A stretch of 64,000 nucleotides of DNA, taken from positions 109,887 to 173,886 of the forward strand of contig JAAVTG010000379.1 of assembly GCA_011947345.1 (NCBI GenBank), written 5' to 3'. A model generated the notes under the pieces. That model did not search any database. It was not told where the DNA came from and saw only the letters and a list, made by a program, of their open reading frames with translations. Every line of letters starts with the position of its first letter. Positions within the stretch are counted from its first letter, which is position 1. Source of the DNA: Phytophthora quininea (Eukaryota; Oomycota; Peronosporomycetes; Peronosporales; Peronosporaceae). A program made the position numbers and the translations under genes. This document shows positions 46,790 to 58,169 of this stretch, one piece after another.

Positions 46790-47116
46790 CTTTTGCTAAA
46801 AAGTTACCCGCCCATCTCTCAGCTTCGTTTACAACTCAACCCACGGAGCTTTGAAGGAGTAAAGCACACATCGCTGCCGTGCTTCAGCACTCGAAGCAGA
46901 GAAATTTAAGCAAGCCGTGGCTGGAAACTTTTTTAAAAGTTACCTGCCCATCTCTCTTCAGTACTCACAAGAGTATAATTTGGCAGAGCGAAAATAGCGC
47001 TCCATGGCCAGGAATTCAAAGCTCGCGACGTCGCTGCCCACGTTCGAGCCCTCGTAAAAGAGGCTAACACAATCCTCAGACGGTAACTTTTGATAAATAG
47101 TTACCTACTCATCTAC
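46789..47116 (+). repeat. Three spaced copies of a 31-bp hairpin-forming repeat
   Basis: AACTTTT-n-AAAAGTTACC followed by CCCATCTC or a variant occurs at 46789, 46926 and 47085, spaced 137 and 159 bp. The AACTTTT and AAAAGTT halves can pair. Intervening sequence contains short open frames such as EKFKQAVAGNFFKSYLPISL but no reliable gene. Confidence 0.6.
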
Positions 47117-47284
47117 AACGGTATATTTCTGCATGGCTTTTGCATGGCTTGTATGCAGCCACACCGCTCTAGCATTAGCGTGTCTGGTAAGAGACCCCAG
47201 CCATATATAAGTAGCTTAACCACAGGATATGCGTCTCACTTTTGAAATTGCCTTCACCAGCATCCTGCTCAACGCCATCGACTC

Positions 47285-48023
47285 ATGTTTGCGCGGTGCA
47301 AGCTCAAGACTCGGGGTCACATCGTCATGTACCAGGCGGTACCAGATGAAATGGTGAACGAACTGCGAGCGCTGTCCCGTGACGAAAACTACTGGATCCA
47401 TGACACGTGGGATGGAGCTCTGCATGATGTCCATCGCCTTCGTGCATTTGTGACCAGCACTGAAGCCCAAGTGCTGATGACATACCTGAAGAGGTTTCAC
47501 CGCACATTCTACTCGGACTCTTGACTGGGTGTGCCATGCTTACTCAAGTCAACTGGAAATACCCCGACCAGCTTTCTTGCCGAGAATTTCCACCGGTCGC
47601 ATCGAGTGCAGAGTGTCTGGACGTGTGCTCGGTCCCGGGGTTGCTGTTCCTTGCAACACAAGACAGCACGTATTTCTACGTGTGTGGGTGGAACCAACAC
47701 GTGCCACTGCACTCCAACCAGCAACTAATTGAGCTGAACAAGGGTGACATTATCATGCTCCGGGGCGATTGCATCTATGCGTTGGCGGATGGCGAAGCTA
47801 CGAATGTGGTCATTCAAGCGTACATCGACAGTCCGACATTTGCGCGTCCTGCTTATCAAGCCCCAGAGATCATGGATATACCAGACGACACACGCGATGC
47901 GGACGACATGTTTTGCTTTGCAAGGAACTGCCCTTTGTCGCCGGAACCAAGCAATCCCTTTACAAGTACCTGAACTACTACCACCATTTCCACTTCAACC
48001 AGCCGCGTGAAATCACACCCTGA
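47285..48023 (+). pseudogene. Cassette A gene 6: jelly-roll (DSBH-like) protein with C-terminal zinc-finger-like motif
   Basis: ATG at 47285 (MFARCKLKTRGHIVMYQAVP). After frame changes near 47520 and 47940 it reads TYFYVCGWNQHVPLHSNQQL, IELNKGDIIMLRGDCIYALA and an end with CFARNC and YYHHFHFNQPREITP (stop 48021-48023). The D-GD-RGD-I-A and preceding beta-strands fit a double-stranded beta-helix as in cupin/2OG-oxygenase-like proteins. The usual metal ligands do not appear: no HxD at SCREFP, and Ile-Tyr replaces the His after RGD. The terminal motif resembles a C2H2 finger with one His changed to Tyr. Copy B is at 62998. Confidence 0.55.
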
Positions 48024-48431
48024 ATTGGTGGTCGCTATGTTGAGATGTATACGCTGCGCGATCGATGAGTCCGGATACTCTTGCTCCACGTCTCCTGAGC
48101 CAGATGTAGCTTCATGTTCTGCATATCTCGTTGTAGTGTGTGTTTTTCGCTTTGGCACTACATCACCAAAATGCAATCTCCCTTTTCCAAATTCAGTAGC
48201 GGGCTCAGCAACCTCCTGGATAAGCCCAACGGGATCTCTACTCAGTTCACAGCGACATTCGGTTTCCAGGACGTGTGAGAGTATGGTTGTGCCCCATACC
48301 ATACGCTGCACCAACCGGTCACGAGTAAGCCACTCAGCTGGAGAATACTGGTCTAATCGAAGACAACACTGAAAAAAGCGTTGTATCGCTTCAAACTCGG
48401 ACGGACGAGAACATAGAGATCCGGCTGCCAT
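48007..48431 (-). CDS. Unknown protein overlapping the 3' end of cassette gene 6
   Basis: Starts MAAGSLCSRPSEFEAIQRFF at 48431 and is open for about 190 residues to 47856; the first 140 look protein-like (FGDVVPKRKTHTTTRYAEHE), the rest lies antisense to the jelly-roll gene. No family recognised. It could be a further accessory frame of the element. Confidence 0.35.
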
Positions 48432-48838
48432 CTTGAAGTATCAGATGGGGTAGTAGGCACTTTTGAGCGTACTTGTCGGACGAGCAAGTAATAAAAATGT
48501 ATTTCAGCTAGCATTCAGCGCTGCAAGTTGCTGGTGATTACTAGACCGACCGAAAATGGATCTGTCGCACTGTTGAGCTACTCCACCACCAACTATTTGC
48601 TGCTTGCCGCTGAGCTGCTGCTGCTTGCACCTGCAGCACTAACCGGAATTGGGGCTATCTGTGCTCGGGCAAAAAAGCGTAGTCGACGCTTTTATCACCA
48701 CGGCAAGAGCGATCGGCGGTGCGTTAGGATCAGCAGCAGCATTAAAGAAAGCTGACAGCGCCGCGGGATCCAACGGTAGCGTCAGCGCCGTTAACAGATT
48801 GGCCTCAATTTCGTTTGGTAGCCGATGACACATCGGAT
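48432..48838. other. Stretch left of the Helitron helicase stop
   Basis: About 400 bp with short frames on both strands and no recognised gene. If the Helitron ended on this side its 3' end would be here, but I found no convincing hairpin plus CTRR. Confidence 0.35.
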
Positions 48839-51800
48839 TCATGCCATGTCACGTATCGTACATTCAATTAGTCGCAGGAGTCGATTTTCTTCTAGCAAGG
48901 CTTCTGGTGGAGGACGCGCCCATCGAACTAAGTCTGGTGTAAATGGCCTCAACGTCAGAAATGCCTCACGTGAGGTGACTCGAGAAACCAGTAGATAAGG
49001 TTGCTCGGGTTTGTTTGCTGTAGCCGTGGGCGATCTCCATTCTGCAACAATCATGCGACTTAATGTTTCACCCTGCACTTTGTATATCGTTGAGGCCACT
49101 GCACACACTTAAGGAAATTGCTGGACGCGAACAGCAAGAACCCGAGGACAGCCATGCTGAGTACCTGGTAGGCGTATCTCGCTTTGTTTATACGCTGATT
49201 GCAGAAGTAATGGAAACAAATCGCTCTCGGTAGATCCAATCATTGGATTAGCACATTCGCCCCGAGGTAGGCGAACAGTAATCGCCGTAGGTGGTTGGCT
49301 TGGTACTTTGATCATCATATCTGTCACACTGTCGTGTATCGTCCGAAACGTTGTACCGGGTGCGTAGCATACGGACTCGAGCGTTCCAAGCGTACCATTT
49401 GCCACCATTTTCTGCGGTCTCACGTTCTGCGTGAACTGTATCGGCATCCCGACGTTTAGGTCAACGTAGGGGGCCATACGACCGAACTTGGAATCCGGCA
49501 AGCTCATCACCATTTCAACCTCGGCTCGGTTGAGGCCTTTCAGCTTTCCTTTGAAATTTCCTAGAACACAAAGCCGGTAAGACATCACCAAATAGCAATT
49601 TCGCAGCAGTTGAATTGAAGAGATTGTTTATGGAAAGTCTAGTAGAATTGTCAGATGTCACGAATGTAGTCCTTTGCCCACTTGCAATCCACTGTCTAAT
49701 GTCATCACTTTGCTTGCCCACTACACGTGAATTGATTAAACTCACAAATTCGTCGCTCCATTTTCCTAATCGTGCATCATGACAGCCACGCCCCCAAGCT
49801 GGATCATCTTTAAGTCGAACTGATTCGTCCAGCATAATAACATGACTAAATGAATGCCACAACAGAAATGCGGTAAAGTCGGTTGCTGTACTCTTTGGCT
49901 TTGAGGACGGGTCGCGATAAATTGGATCAGCACCCACGGGTGGGAGTTGTAAAAATCTCCAACAAGCACTACATGAATACCGCCAAACGGAAGACCGGGA
50001 AGACGCTTAGCAATGCGCAACTTCCTGTCTAATTGAACCAACTGCAACTTCTTCATCATCGAAACTTCATCTATTATCAACACGTCAAGCTCAGTAGTGG
50101 CATCGACCGCATTCTCTCCATTTAGTTGTAGTAAGAAACTTTCGAGAGTCCTTCCTTCAATTAATGTAGCCGCTTTTCCTGTTAGGGCAGTTTTGACAAG
50201 ACATCTGGAGCGCCCCCAGCTTCTGCAAAGGCTCTGGACTGCGTCGATAACTCGGCTCTTCCAGTGCCACCCTCACCACCCAGGAAGAAGCGGGGCTGGT
50301 CTCCCTAAGAGAGTCTTCTTTATTCCCATCCACATAACTCATGCTCTCTGCTTTTTGCCATCGTGTCAAAAGTGCTACGCCAATAGATTTGAAGGCGAGA
50401 TGTTGTTTTTCATTCAGCGTAAATGATCTGGATACAGCTGCAATACTAGCAAACGACTTCACTGGACTCGGCGGTTGAGATCTCACTACTGCTGCAGGTT
50501 TCCAAGCAGTGTTGGCGTCTTCAAGTATCCGATCCAACACCTCCACAACTGCTGTCTCCTGCACGTCGGGAGGCTCTGTGGCGGGCAAACTCAGAGCATT
50601 ATCGGTGCTTGGGTCACGAATCCATTGGCCGAGATGATGTGGAGACAGTGAGTGCATTTCTAAACCCACCACAGTTGCAGTTAATGCCGTCTTCACTGCC
50701 GTGCTTTCGATCACGCCAAATTTCTTAAATGTCTCAAATATCACTGACTCTACGGTCCGGTATGCCAGTCGATGGGCACACTGACTGGTGTAATGAACTG
50801 CTTTCGAGAACTGTGTTAGTGTCCTCTGTGGAATCCCATATTCGACAGATGTCGCTTGCACTATCACAACATTCCTCGTCATCTAACACGCTGTCACAGC
50901 TGTACAGATCGTCGCTATCGGTACTTCCATCCTCAGCAGGATTAGTGCCTCTGCTATTCCGTTCCTGTGGACCTGAACAAGCTGATTCTGGATGGTGCTC
51001 GTTAGCATGGTTGAATCCGCTGTAGTAGTCGTTCATGTTATCCATTATCACTTTGACAAAGTCCGTTCGTGTGCTTTTCCACTGGTCATACGCGTGTAGC
51101 CACGCATCATCACACACAGAACCATCGCCAATGAGGTCAACAAGAGACCTGAATGGCTTGAACAGAACCAAAGACAAAATCCCCTTCTTACACTGATACT
51201 CAATGGAGGATTCTCCATTAATATACGGCAACCGATATCCTTGTACACCAGGAACCGCCTCTTGGTGTCGTTGTCCAAGACTGTGTGAGTGGTGGAGAGG
51301 ATGGCCAGACCGAAAAGCAAACTTTGCATCATTCGCATGTTCATCCTTCTTTCGAAAAAATCATCGAAAACTCGTACAGGTTCATGTTGGCCAATGCATC
51401 ATTGCGAAAAATGTAATAATCTAGGTTGTAGACTGCCTGGAAATTATGGCTACCAAACTCGCTGCTATCGCTAACGAGACGGCACGAGTACTCCTCCACT
51501 GTAAGCAGTTGACGAATGATGTCGCCCAACGGAAGCGTGACACAAGTAGCACTAGAATAGCAGCATGATCCACGATTCAGATAGAGAGCAGCAAGCGGTC
51601 CAGCAGTCTCTTGACTGTTCGTGATGCTATACACAATCGAAGCGACTCGCTTTCGACCGATTGAAAGTCTCTCATCTGCATCTCGAGCCGATGCCATACT
51701 GTCTAAAAGATCCCGTTCTTGGCGACGTTTGGATGCTCCCAATGCCACTGCCACGACAGAATTAAGCCGTTGCTGCTGCTTGGTGACGTACTTGCAGCAA

Positions 51801-54734
51801 TAGTGAATTCTTTGTGTAGCCTCTTGGCCGCCTACAAGTACTTGGATATCGTGGTTGCACTTGAATGTCATTAGTACGCGATTAAAGCCATTAATAAATT
51901 CATGAGCAACAGGACGGCTTAGCTGAATGCCAAATGGCGTAAATTTCGTATCCGCCAGCCGTTCTTTAGGAAACCCATATCTGCAAAACGATGCGTCAGC
52001 CGTCATACATGACTGCTTGAAGCATGTGTTGGTGTGCCCCCACCAGTGCTGATTCAGCAGTAAGACAAGCGAAGAAACCATATAATCAATAGCAGTTTGG
52101 GACATCCGAGCGTCTGAGGAGGATGGCGGCATTATCTCAATCAACCGGGTAAGCTGGTCGTTTTGAAATGGGTCATCATCAGATTTAAATGACTTCATTT
52201 GAGGGAAATTCAAATGATCTAGCCACCCAGCAATTCCAATTTCAGCATTATTCACCGCACCATGGTTGCTAGACAAGCTGCTCTCCATCATTTCACGCTG
52301 CTCTACAATGAGTCGAGCCTCGACCAAAGAGTTACGGCACATCCGCTCCAGATTAGCTTGCTGTAAAATGTCTGCAGGTGATAGTGCTTTTTCCCACACC
52401 GGCCAGTGCGGAGGACGAAACTTCAACATTACACTGCGCATCAGGTGTTGCGAGCTGGATTTCATCCCACAAGCGTCTCATTCAACGAGCGGTGGCTCCA
52501 CGACATTTGCTTTTGCTCGTGTACTGTAAAGACCTGAACGTGGGTCTTTTCGTGCCATTTCAGGCACCGGCAATGGCACTACGTTCGAGGACGAGGTACC
52601 ACAACCAGAGCAACAAAGTTCACTGAAATCAAGGGGAATTTTGTTGCTAACGATCGAGTTAGTGTAGTCCACGATAGATTTCCGGAACAATTCGGCTTCA
52701 TCATCGGCCAGCAAGTCATCGACTTCTGCAGAGTTTCGAGGGCCGGTTACTAGCCATATCGGAAAGTGGATGTGCAGTGTGCCGCGTCCCTGAGTCTCCA
52801 CCATTCCGAAGTATGCTTCTACCTCACCGAACAGTCCTTGCTGGCCTGTTGGTTTCTTGGTTTTCGGGTCCATACCTAGGCCATACCTTATGAAAGCGTC
52901 TACCTGCCTCATAGACAAACGCGCTGAGGTACAGTCATTGCCAAGACTGGCTTCACGAAGCTTCGCCTTACTCGGCAATCGGGCTTCCAGTACGTCAAAC
53001 AAACTCTGAACCGAGGTAATGCCAGTATATTGAGCCATTGCGAAAGAATTTTCGATGTTGGGCGCGAGCGTAATAAATAGAGCCGGCTATCCGAATCGCG
53101 CCTGGTAAGCAAAGGCCCTCTGGCGGCACTGCGAGCGCTCACCGTTGCTTCCCAAACAGCACGAGACGCGATCTCAACAGTCTTCAGAAAGCGGCCGGCT
53201 GTACCATCAATCTTGGTCGTGCGAGGCGAGCATCCCTGTCTTCTTCGCTCGTTATCTATCGATGCCTGGCCCAGTTGGTCGACACCAATACTCTCAAATC
53301 CATTGAATAGCCGCGGAAACCGCTTGCATCTGACTGAATTTTGAATGTATATGTTCTGCAATGCCAAACGGTCGAACGCCACAAGCGCAAAAAGCTCATC
53401 TTCAGCAAATTGCCTACTACTCAAGGCAATATAGTTTTGATCGCTTCTTTTAACGAAACGGCAACTCTGCGTTTTTCACCAGGATGTCCACGCCCAAAAA
53501 GAAACAGGTGCGAAAAAGCCGAGCAAGCAAATCTCCATTCACGTCATGGGAAAACTGGTTGAACCTTCGAACCGAAAATGATTTCTCCTTGTTTTCCTGT
53601 TCACCAACTTCACTAACAAACTGGTTTTCGTCAGCGAGTAGGCGAAAGGTATCGTCCAGTAGACCAATACGTCGTTCTAGAACAGTAGACTCATCCTCAT
53701 TGCTAACAACCCAAGTGTTAGTTTGACCACGAACGGATTCCAGCTCAGTCGACATGCTATCGCTCAAGGAGGTGCCGTCTTCATCAACATGCTCGACAAA
53801 ATGGTGTTCAATCTCTTCATCAGAATACTGTGCAGCAAGAGCCTCGCCATTAGAAGCAACATCGCTGTACAGGTGATTGTAAGTCTTGTAAAAATTGAAA
53901 ACATTCTTCATGTGCTCATTTTGAATGCGATGCAATGTCTTCACCTTTTTCACTTGGTTGTCTGTGAACTCACCCACCAACACAACTCAATATGACGAAG
54001 CACCATCAATCGAGCGCGGTAGCAATGTGATAGGTGGCCCCGGCGTGCAATCAAAAGCCAATCAATGAGACCGGATGCAACGATGAAATCCGCCTCGCAT
54101 CACCCGGGTGATGGCCGCCATATCCGCAAGCTGAGTAATAAAGCGCTCCGGTAAGGTGAGGTCATGAAGACGCTTTGACAACCTTTCAAGGTAAAATCCA
54201 TTTTTGATAGCGAATTTAGGAAGTTTGTTTTCACGTAAAATGGTCATGCAATCCTTGCAAGTACCAATCCAAGCACTGGGGTATCCAGTGCGATCAACAT
54301 AGCAATGTCACGAGGGGATGCAAGAACGTTCTCCAACCCGCTGATGTGAGGTGGAGCTTGATATTGTTGCACGAGCTTGTCAGAAATGGATTCATCACGG
54401 GTTCCCAGGACCTTCTGTAGAGTCTTAATAAACCTCCAATCGTTATCTTCTCTCCGAATGATATCCTGAGCCAATACCAGTCGATCGCATACACTGCACA
54501 CACTTTAATCCAGACCCTCGGCGCCTAATGCTTTTCGAAGCTCCTGCGCGCAGCGTTCTTGGACGTCATCACTCACGGGCTGCAGAAGACGGCTGCACTC
54601 CCTTTCACTCGGTTGCGGGCCCTGGATCTTTGCTGCCGTTCTCGACACTGCTCACGTATGAATGCGACGTCTAGGTGTTTGAGGAGGTCTTCCTCATCCG
54701 ACGAGTCATGACGTTTTCTCGATGTAGTGGTCAT
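48839..54734 (-). mobile_element. Helitron Rep-helicase gene, complete domain order, many frameshifts
   Basis: Read from 54734: an N-terminus MTTTSRKRHDSSDEEDLLKH; a zinc-ribbon/DUF6570-like region (CSVCDRLVLAQDI; LPKFAIKNGFYLERLSKRL); the Helitron_like_N Rep domain with the HUH motif (ETQGRGTLHIHFPIWLV, about 52800) and a catalytic Tyr block (YCCKYVTKQQQR, about 51800); then a Pif1-type SF1B helicase with Walker A (GEGGTGKS-like, about 50270, one A missing), Walker B (VLIIDEVSMM, about 50080), a GD-F block, and YKVQGETL (about 49080) ending at 48839. This protein nicks DNA, attaches to it and unwinds it for rolling-circle transposition. About ten single-base frame changes and a TAA near 54507 interrupt it. 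Confidence 0.82.
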
Positions 54735-55317
54735 GGCTCACCGTGATGGGCCTCAACCACGCTCTTTAGACACCACAAGTTCGTCCTGGACATGTACTAG
54801 TCAGGACCTGGCCACGAACGCATCAAAACACGGTACCTACACACGCTAGCGGCGGCGGCGCCTTGAATGTAGCCGCTTGCACCTCTTCAGCCGGTCAAGT
54901 CTGCTGCATACACGTCAGTGGCGGTGGTGCAGGCGGAGATGTAAGCCTGGGCACTCGTACCTGCTCGCCGCTCTAGCGCTCGGACGCAAAAGCAGCAATG
55001 AAACGGCTACCGCCGCGAGCTCCAGAAGCCGCCGCCATGCGCGCCAACTTTCCTGCAGAAATCTCCCTTTGACTTGGCTTTGTATGGAGACTTTTGAGGA
55101 AAAGTAGCAGTCAGTTCACGTGGGCCACACCAACGTGCTCGGGGGCATCTGAGTTTTCGAAGCGAAAACATCTTGATTTCACTATTGGAAACCGGTCAAA
55201 AACCGGTACCTGACAAAAGCTATACTTGATCTTTGTATTGCGCGGTGTATCTTGATTTCACAATGAGGTATCGGTATTTTTACCGTTTGTGACAAAACAT
55301 GGGATAAACGATAGCTT
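54735..55317. other. Stretch between Helitron gene start and hairpin B
   Basis: About 580 bp. A plus frame 54877-55107 is open but has no recognisable features. Towards the right end come CCGGT-containing words (55185-55205) and AT-rich sequence, then the hairpin. This is where the 5' end of the Helitron unit should lie. Confidence 0.35.
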
Positions 55318-55340
55318 ACCCGGGCCCAGTGGTCCCGGGG
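55318..55340 (+). repeat. Conserved GC-rich hairpin, copy B
   Basis: ACCCGGGCCC, loop AGT, GGTCCCGGGG; same stem, flanks (GCTT before; GGGGAA and CGCAG-TCGTAA after) and orientation as 43066-43088, at a distance of 12,252 bp. Confidence 0.8.
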
Positions 55341-55574
55341 AAAAACGCAGTTCGTAAACGTTAATTTTATCCTTTAAAGTTCTTTTGAGTAAAATCACTA
55401 TTTTATTCTTTGAAGTAAAAATAATTAAATCACTAAATGAAAAATGACTTTTGATTTAAAAATTGAATGTAAACTAGGCGTTTGCTAAACTTATGTGTTA
55501 CACACAATTTGACGCCTTTTGAGCGCATGTCACCAACGATTCACTGCTGTGCGTCGCTAAGTGACAGTAGAACT

Positions 55575-56252
55575 TCAGGCTTCATCTGCATTGCCATCTT
55601 CATCCGCACTGTTGTCTTCATCTGCGCTATCATCACATTCACTGGATGAGCTCGGCCTGTAGGAGCTACTTGAGCTGGAGCTAGACTCGAGCAAATGACT
55701 CAGATCAAGATCCCCATATTCTTCTGCCTCGGATGAATCTTCGTTTTCCCTCTCAATAACTGTGTTTTGCGCCACTGGGGTGGTAACCATCCTTCCACGA
55801 CCGTGGGCATTGTCACTACCATCATTGGTGCCAGGTGGGGTGGGGCGGGGCGCCGGTGCACGGGTCGTCCCAGCTCCAAGCCGACCGAGTCTCCTGCCTC
55901 CTAACGGAGCAAATTTCCTCGCATAGCCATACGGCCTTGGTCCACCTCGTCGCAAAGCAGCTCGCGTTGAAGACAACCATGCTCGTCCACCCCTTCTAGG
56001 TGGAGAGAGGTGAGCTACGTCACGAGCTAGCACACCAGCAGGTTCCTGGTCACCACGTACCACCTGCACTTGGGTTTCGTGATAGCGAACTCGTGCTCCT
56101 CCCTCCTCTGCTATTTGCTTCATTATGTCGTATTGCATTTTCCATCGAGCACCACGAGCACTCGCAAAACTATCTCCAATCACTTTATCAACGTTTCTAG
56201 TGGCTTCTCTCGCCAGGTCAAGATCGCGGCGAGCGACCCGCAAACTTTCCAA
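55575..56252 (-). CDS. Acidic-tailed helical protein, family member
   Basis: 225 aa, intact frame. Residues 1-60 are helical (DLAREATRNVDKVIGDSFAS, with the shared AR-T--VD core), followed by an Arg/Gly/Pro-rich middle (GGRRLGRLGAGTTRAPAPR) and a strongly acidic, Ser-rich tail (SSSECDDSADEDNSADED). This basic-middle plus acidic-end layout is common in nucleosome-binding proteins, but no known domain is recognisable. Related to 57162-57659. Confidence 0.55.
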   Translation of the reverse strand: MESLRVARRDLDLAREATRNVDKVIGDSFASARGARWKMQYDIMKQIAEEGGARVRYHETQVQVVRGDQEPAGVLARDVAHLSPPRRGGRAWLSSTRAALRRGGPRPYGYARKFAPLGGRRLGRLGAGTTRAPAPRPTPPGTNDGSDNAHGRGRMVTTPVAQNTVIERENEDSSEAEEYGDLDLSHLLESSSSSSSSYRPSSSSECDDSADEDNSADEDGNADEA

Positions 56253-56430
56253 GGATACGATTCAGTCGTTTGGGGGCAATAGGCTGTATTGGTCGCTGCC
56301 AGCCTCGATCGAGGGCGTGGTGAGGCGGGTAAAAGCGCGGAAAATTCGCGAGTGAGACTTCTGGAGTTGGGCAGCCCCTCGGCTCCCTCGTGCTCCTATC
56401 GGCTAATCTAGTCTGTTGGTTTCGAAACTC

Positions 56431-56781
56431 CTATCCTCGATCCGGGAACCAGAGCATACATCGCATGCTCTCCAGATCACGGCAACTGTTTGTTTCTGGG
56501 TTGTTAGCGGGGTGCTGCAGACGCTCGTTATAGAACTCCCGAAGCCGCTGTATCACTAAGTCAAACACTGTAGTCTCCTCTGCAATGGCCTGCGGGCGAG
56601 ATTTCGTTATTGGGTTCATATCAATGTCAATGCAAAGTAAATGTGTGAGTACAATCAGCTCCGTTGTCAACATCCATCCATGGAGGTACATGAAATCCCG
56701 TTCCATAATGTGCGGTGTGGGGCAATAGTTCCACGTCTTCAAGCGTGAAAACATGTAGTGCACTGATCTCAGCATTGTCAT
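56431..56781 (-). CDS. Unknown 116-aa protein
   Basis: Open frame from MTMLRSVHYMFSRLKTWNYC to MRCMLWFPDRG, with a hydrophobic central stretch (LTTELIVLTHLLCIDID). No family recognised and no counterpart in cassette A. Confidence 0.35.
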   Translation of the reverse strand: MTMLRSVHYMFSRLKTWNYCPTPHIMERDFMYLHGWMLTTELIVLTHLLCIDIDMNPITKSRPQAIAEETTVFDLVIQRLREFYNERLQHPANNPETNSCRDLESMRCMLWFPDRG

Positions 56782-57161
56782 CTACACTTCAAAGCACCTG
56801 ATAGCTACAGCTGCGCTATAATGGTGCTCATCAACACGATGGCCATTCACAGCATGCTTTGGCACAATGTAGCACGACAGCTTGAAGTAGCACGACGGCC
56901 GTTCACAACAGTAATACGGTCATGGTTGCACCGCGATGGCCATGCCCTGCAGCATGACGGCTGTGATAAACCCAACGACAAAGATAATTGCGGGGACGCA
57001 TCCACCAGACGACGGACTAGCAGATTAGAGAGGCTTGAGTGTGCGAAGTCTAGATAAGTTACAAACCAGGTTATGTTTAGTAGAGAGAGAAAACCAACTC
57101 ATTAATTCTTAAGATGACCACCGATGACATGTTCTACTCGCTTTGTAGGTTGTTGCTAGTT

Positions 57162-57659
57162 TCAGTTCCCAATATCACTGTCGTCTTCCGAGTCATCACT
57201 GTCCCCCAGCTCAACAACTTCAGCGGCTTCCATGGCGTCGCTCCCATAAGCTCTTGGGCTGGTTGCGGCTTGGTGTTCTCGATTTGGGCTACCAGAAGCA
57301 ATAGATCGCCGGACAATCGTTGCTGGTGGTCGCGTCGGTTGGTGCTGTACACCCCGCTCCATGAATGCGGCAAACCGATCAGCTTGTGCTTCGCGGCGAC
57401 GACTGCTCTCCTCAACAAGCATTCTGCTGAACGCATTGCCACATATGAGGTCCACATCATTCGTTAGTTGGCGGGCCTGGTCAAGCGTGTGAAATCTCCG
57501 TGTTAAGCGCGACGCTGCTGCCTGGACGGCACGACTAGTAGCATCGTGTGTCTGCCATATCTGGCGGAGATTATCGTATGCGGCCAGCATATCTTCAAAA
57601 GCCTGGTTCTCTGCAGCAATGAGCTGTTGTCGGTGGTCAAGCTCCGGTAGGTTCTCCAT
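57162..57659 (-). CDS. Acidic-tailed helical protein, family member closest to cassette A gene 1
   Basis: 165 aa, intact. Helical core (DQARQLTNDVDLICGNAFSR; EESSRRREAQADRFAAF) aligns with the 43-kb product (EAQGLANEADGLWMR; ERRREHESRLEAL). The C-terminus (VVELGDSDDSEDDSDIGN) is acidic with two casein-kinase-II-like sites. Start at 57659 is the only upstream ATG in frame. Confidence 0.6.
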   Translation of the reverse strand: MENLPELDHRQQLIAAENQAFEDMLAAYDNLRQIWQTHDATSRAVQAAASRLTRRFHTLDQARQLTNDVDLICGNAFSRMLVEESSRRREAQADRFAAFMERGVQHQPTRPPATIVRRSIASGSPNREHQAATSPRAYGSDAMEAAEVVELGDSDDSEDDSDIGN

Positions 57660-57739
57660 GTCTTGTAGTTTCGGTTGTGAGCAACTTGCATGGTTTCCGT
57701 TGATTGTGAGGTTCGGTCGGTCCGTATTGGTGACATCAA

Positions 57740-58169
57740 AGTGATTGGTGTGTGGAACTTACAGATTGAAGCACTTGGTATGATTTTATAAGAATTTGGA
57801 TGGTTAATTCAAGCGGCATGACGGCCATCCGACGATGGCTTCATTAAAAGCAGTATGATGATCGCGATAGCACCACGGTAGCTCCGTTCACAGCAGCGCG
57901 ACGGCGGTGGCGCCCAAGACGCACCAAGACGGATCCATTCACAGCCCATTTACAGCAGCACGACAGAGGAGTTCAGCACCACCACGACTATTCGCCGCTG
58001 AGGGCCGCAAAACTTAGAACCATCTCATTTTTGCACTGCATTTCTGGTACCGTTTTGAAGAAATAGCACAGATGTTGCTAATGGAGATCGATCGAAAGTG
58101 ACCTCGCCGTTGAGGACGCAAGAAGCCAACTTTCATTTCCAATTCTGACACGCAGCGGGGAGGTCCCCA
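57740..58169. other. Intergenic stretch
   Basis: About 430 bp with no gene seen; repeated words such as CAGCACGAC and TTCACAGC near 57890-57975 give it a locally repetitive look. Confidence 0.35.

Noticed and set aside
48536..48545. CTAGT on the minus strand as the 3' end of the Helitron
   Set aside because: No stable hairpin lies directly upstream of it; the conserved hairpin at 43066 is the better candidate.
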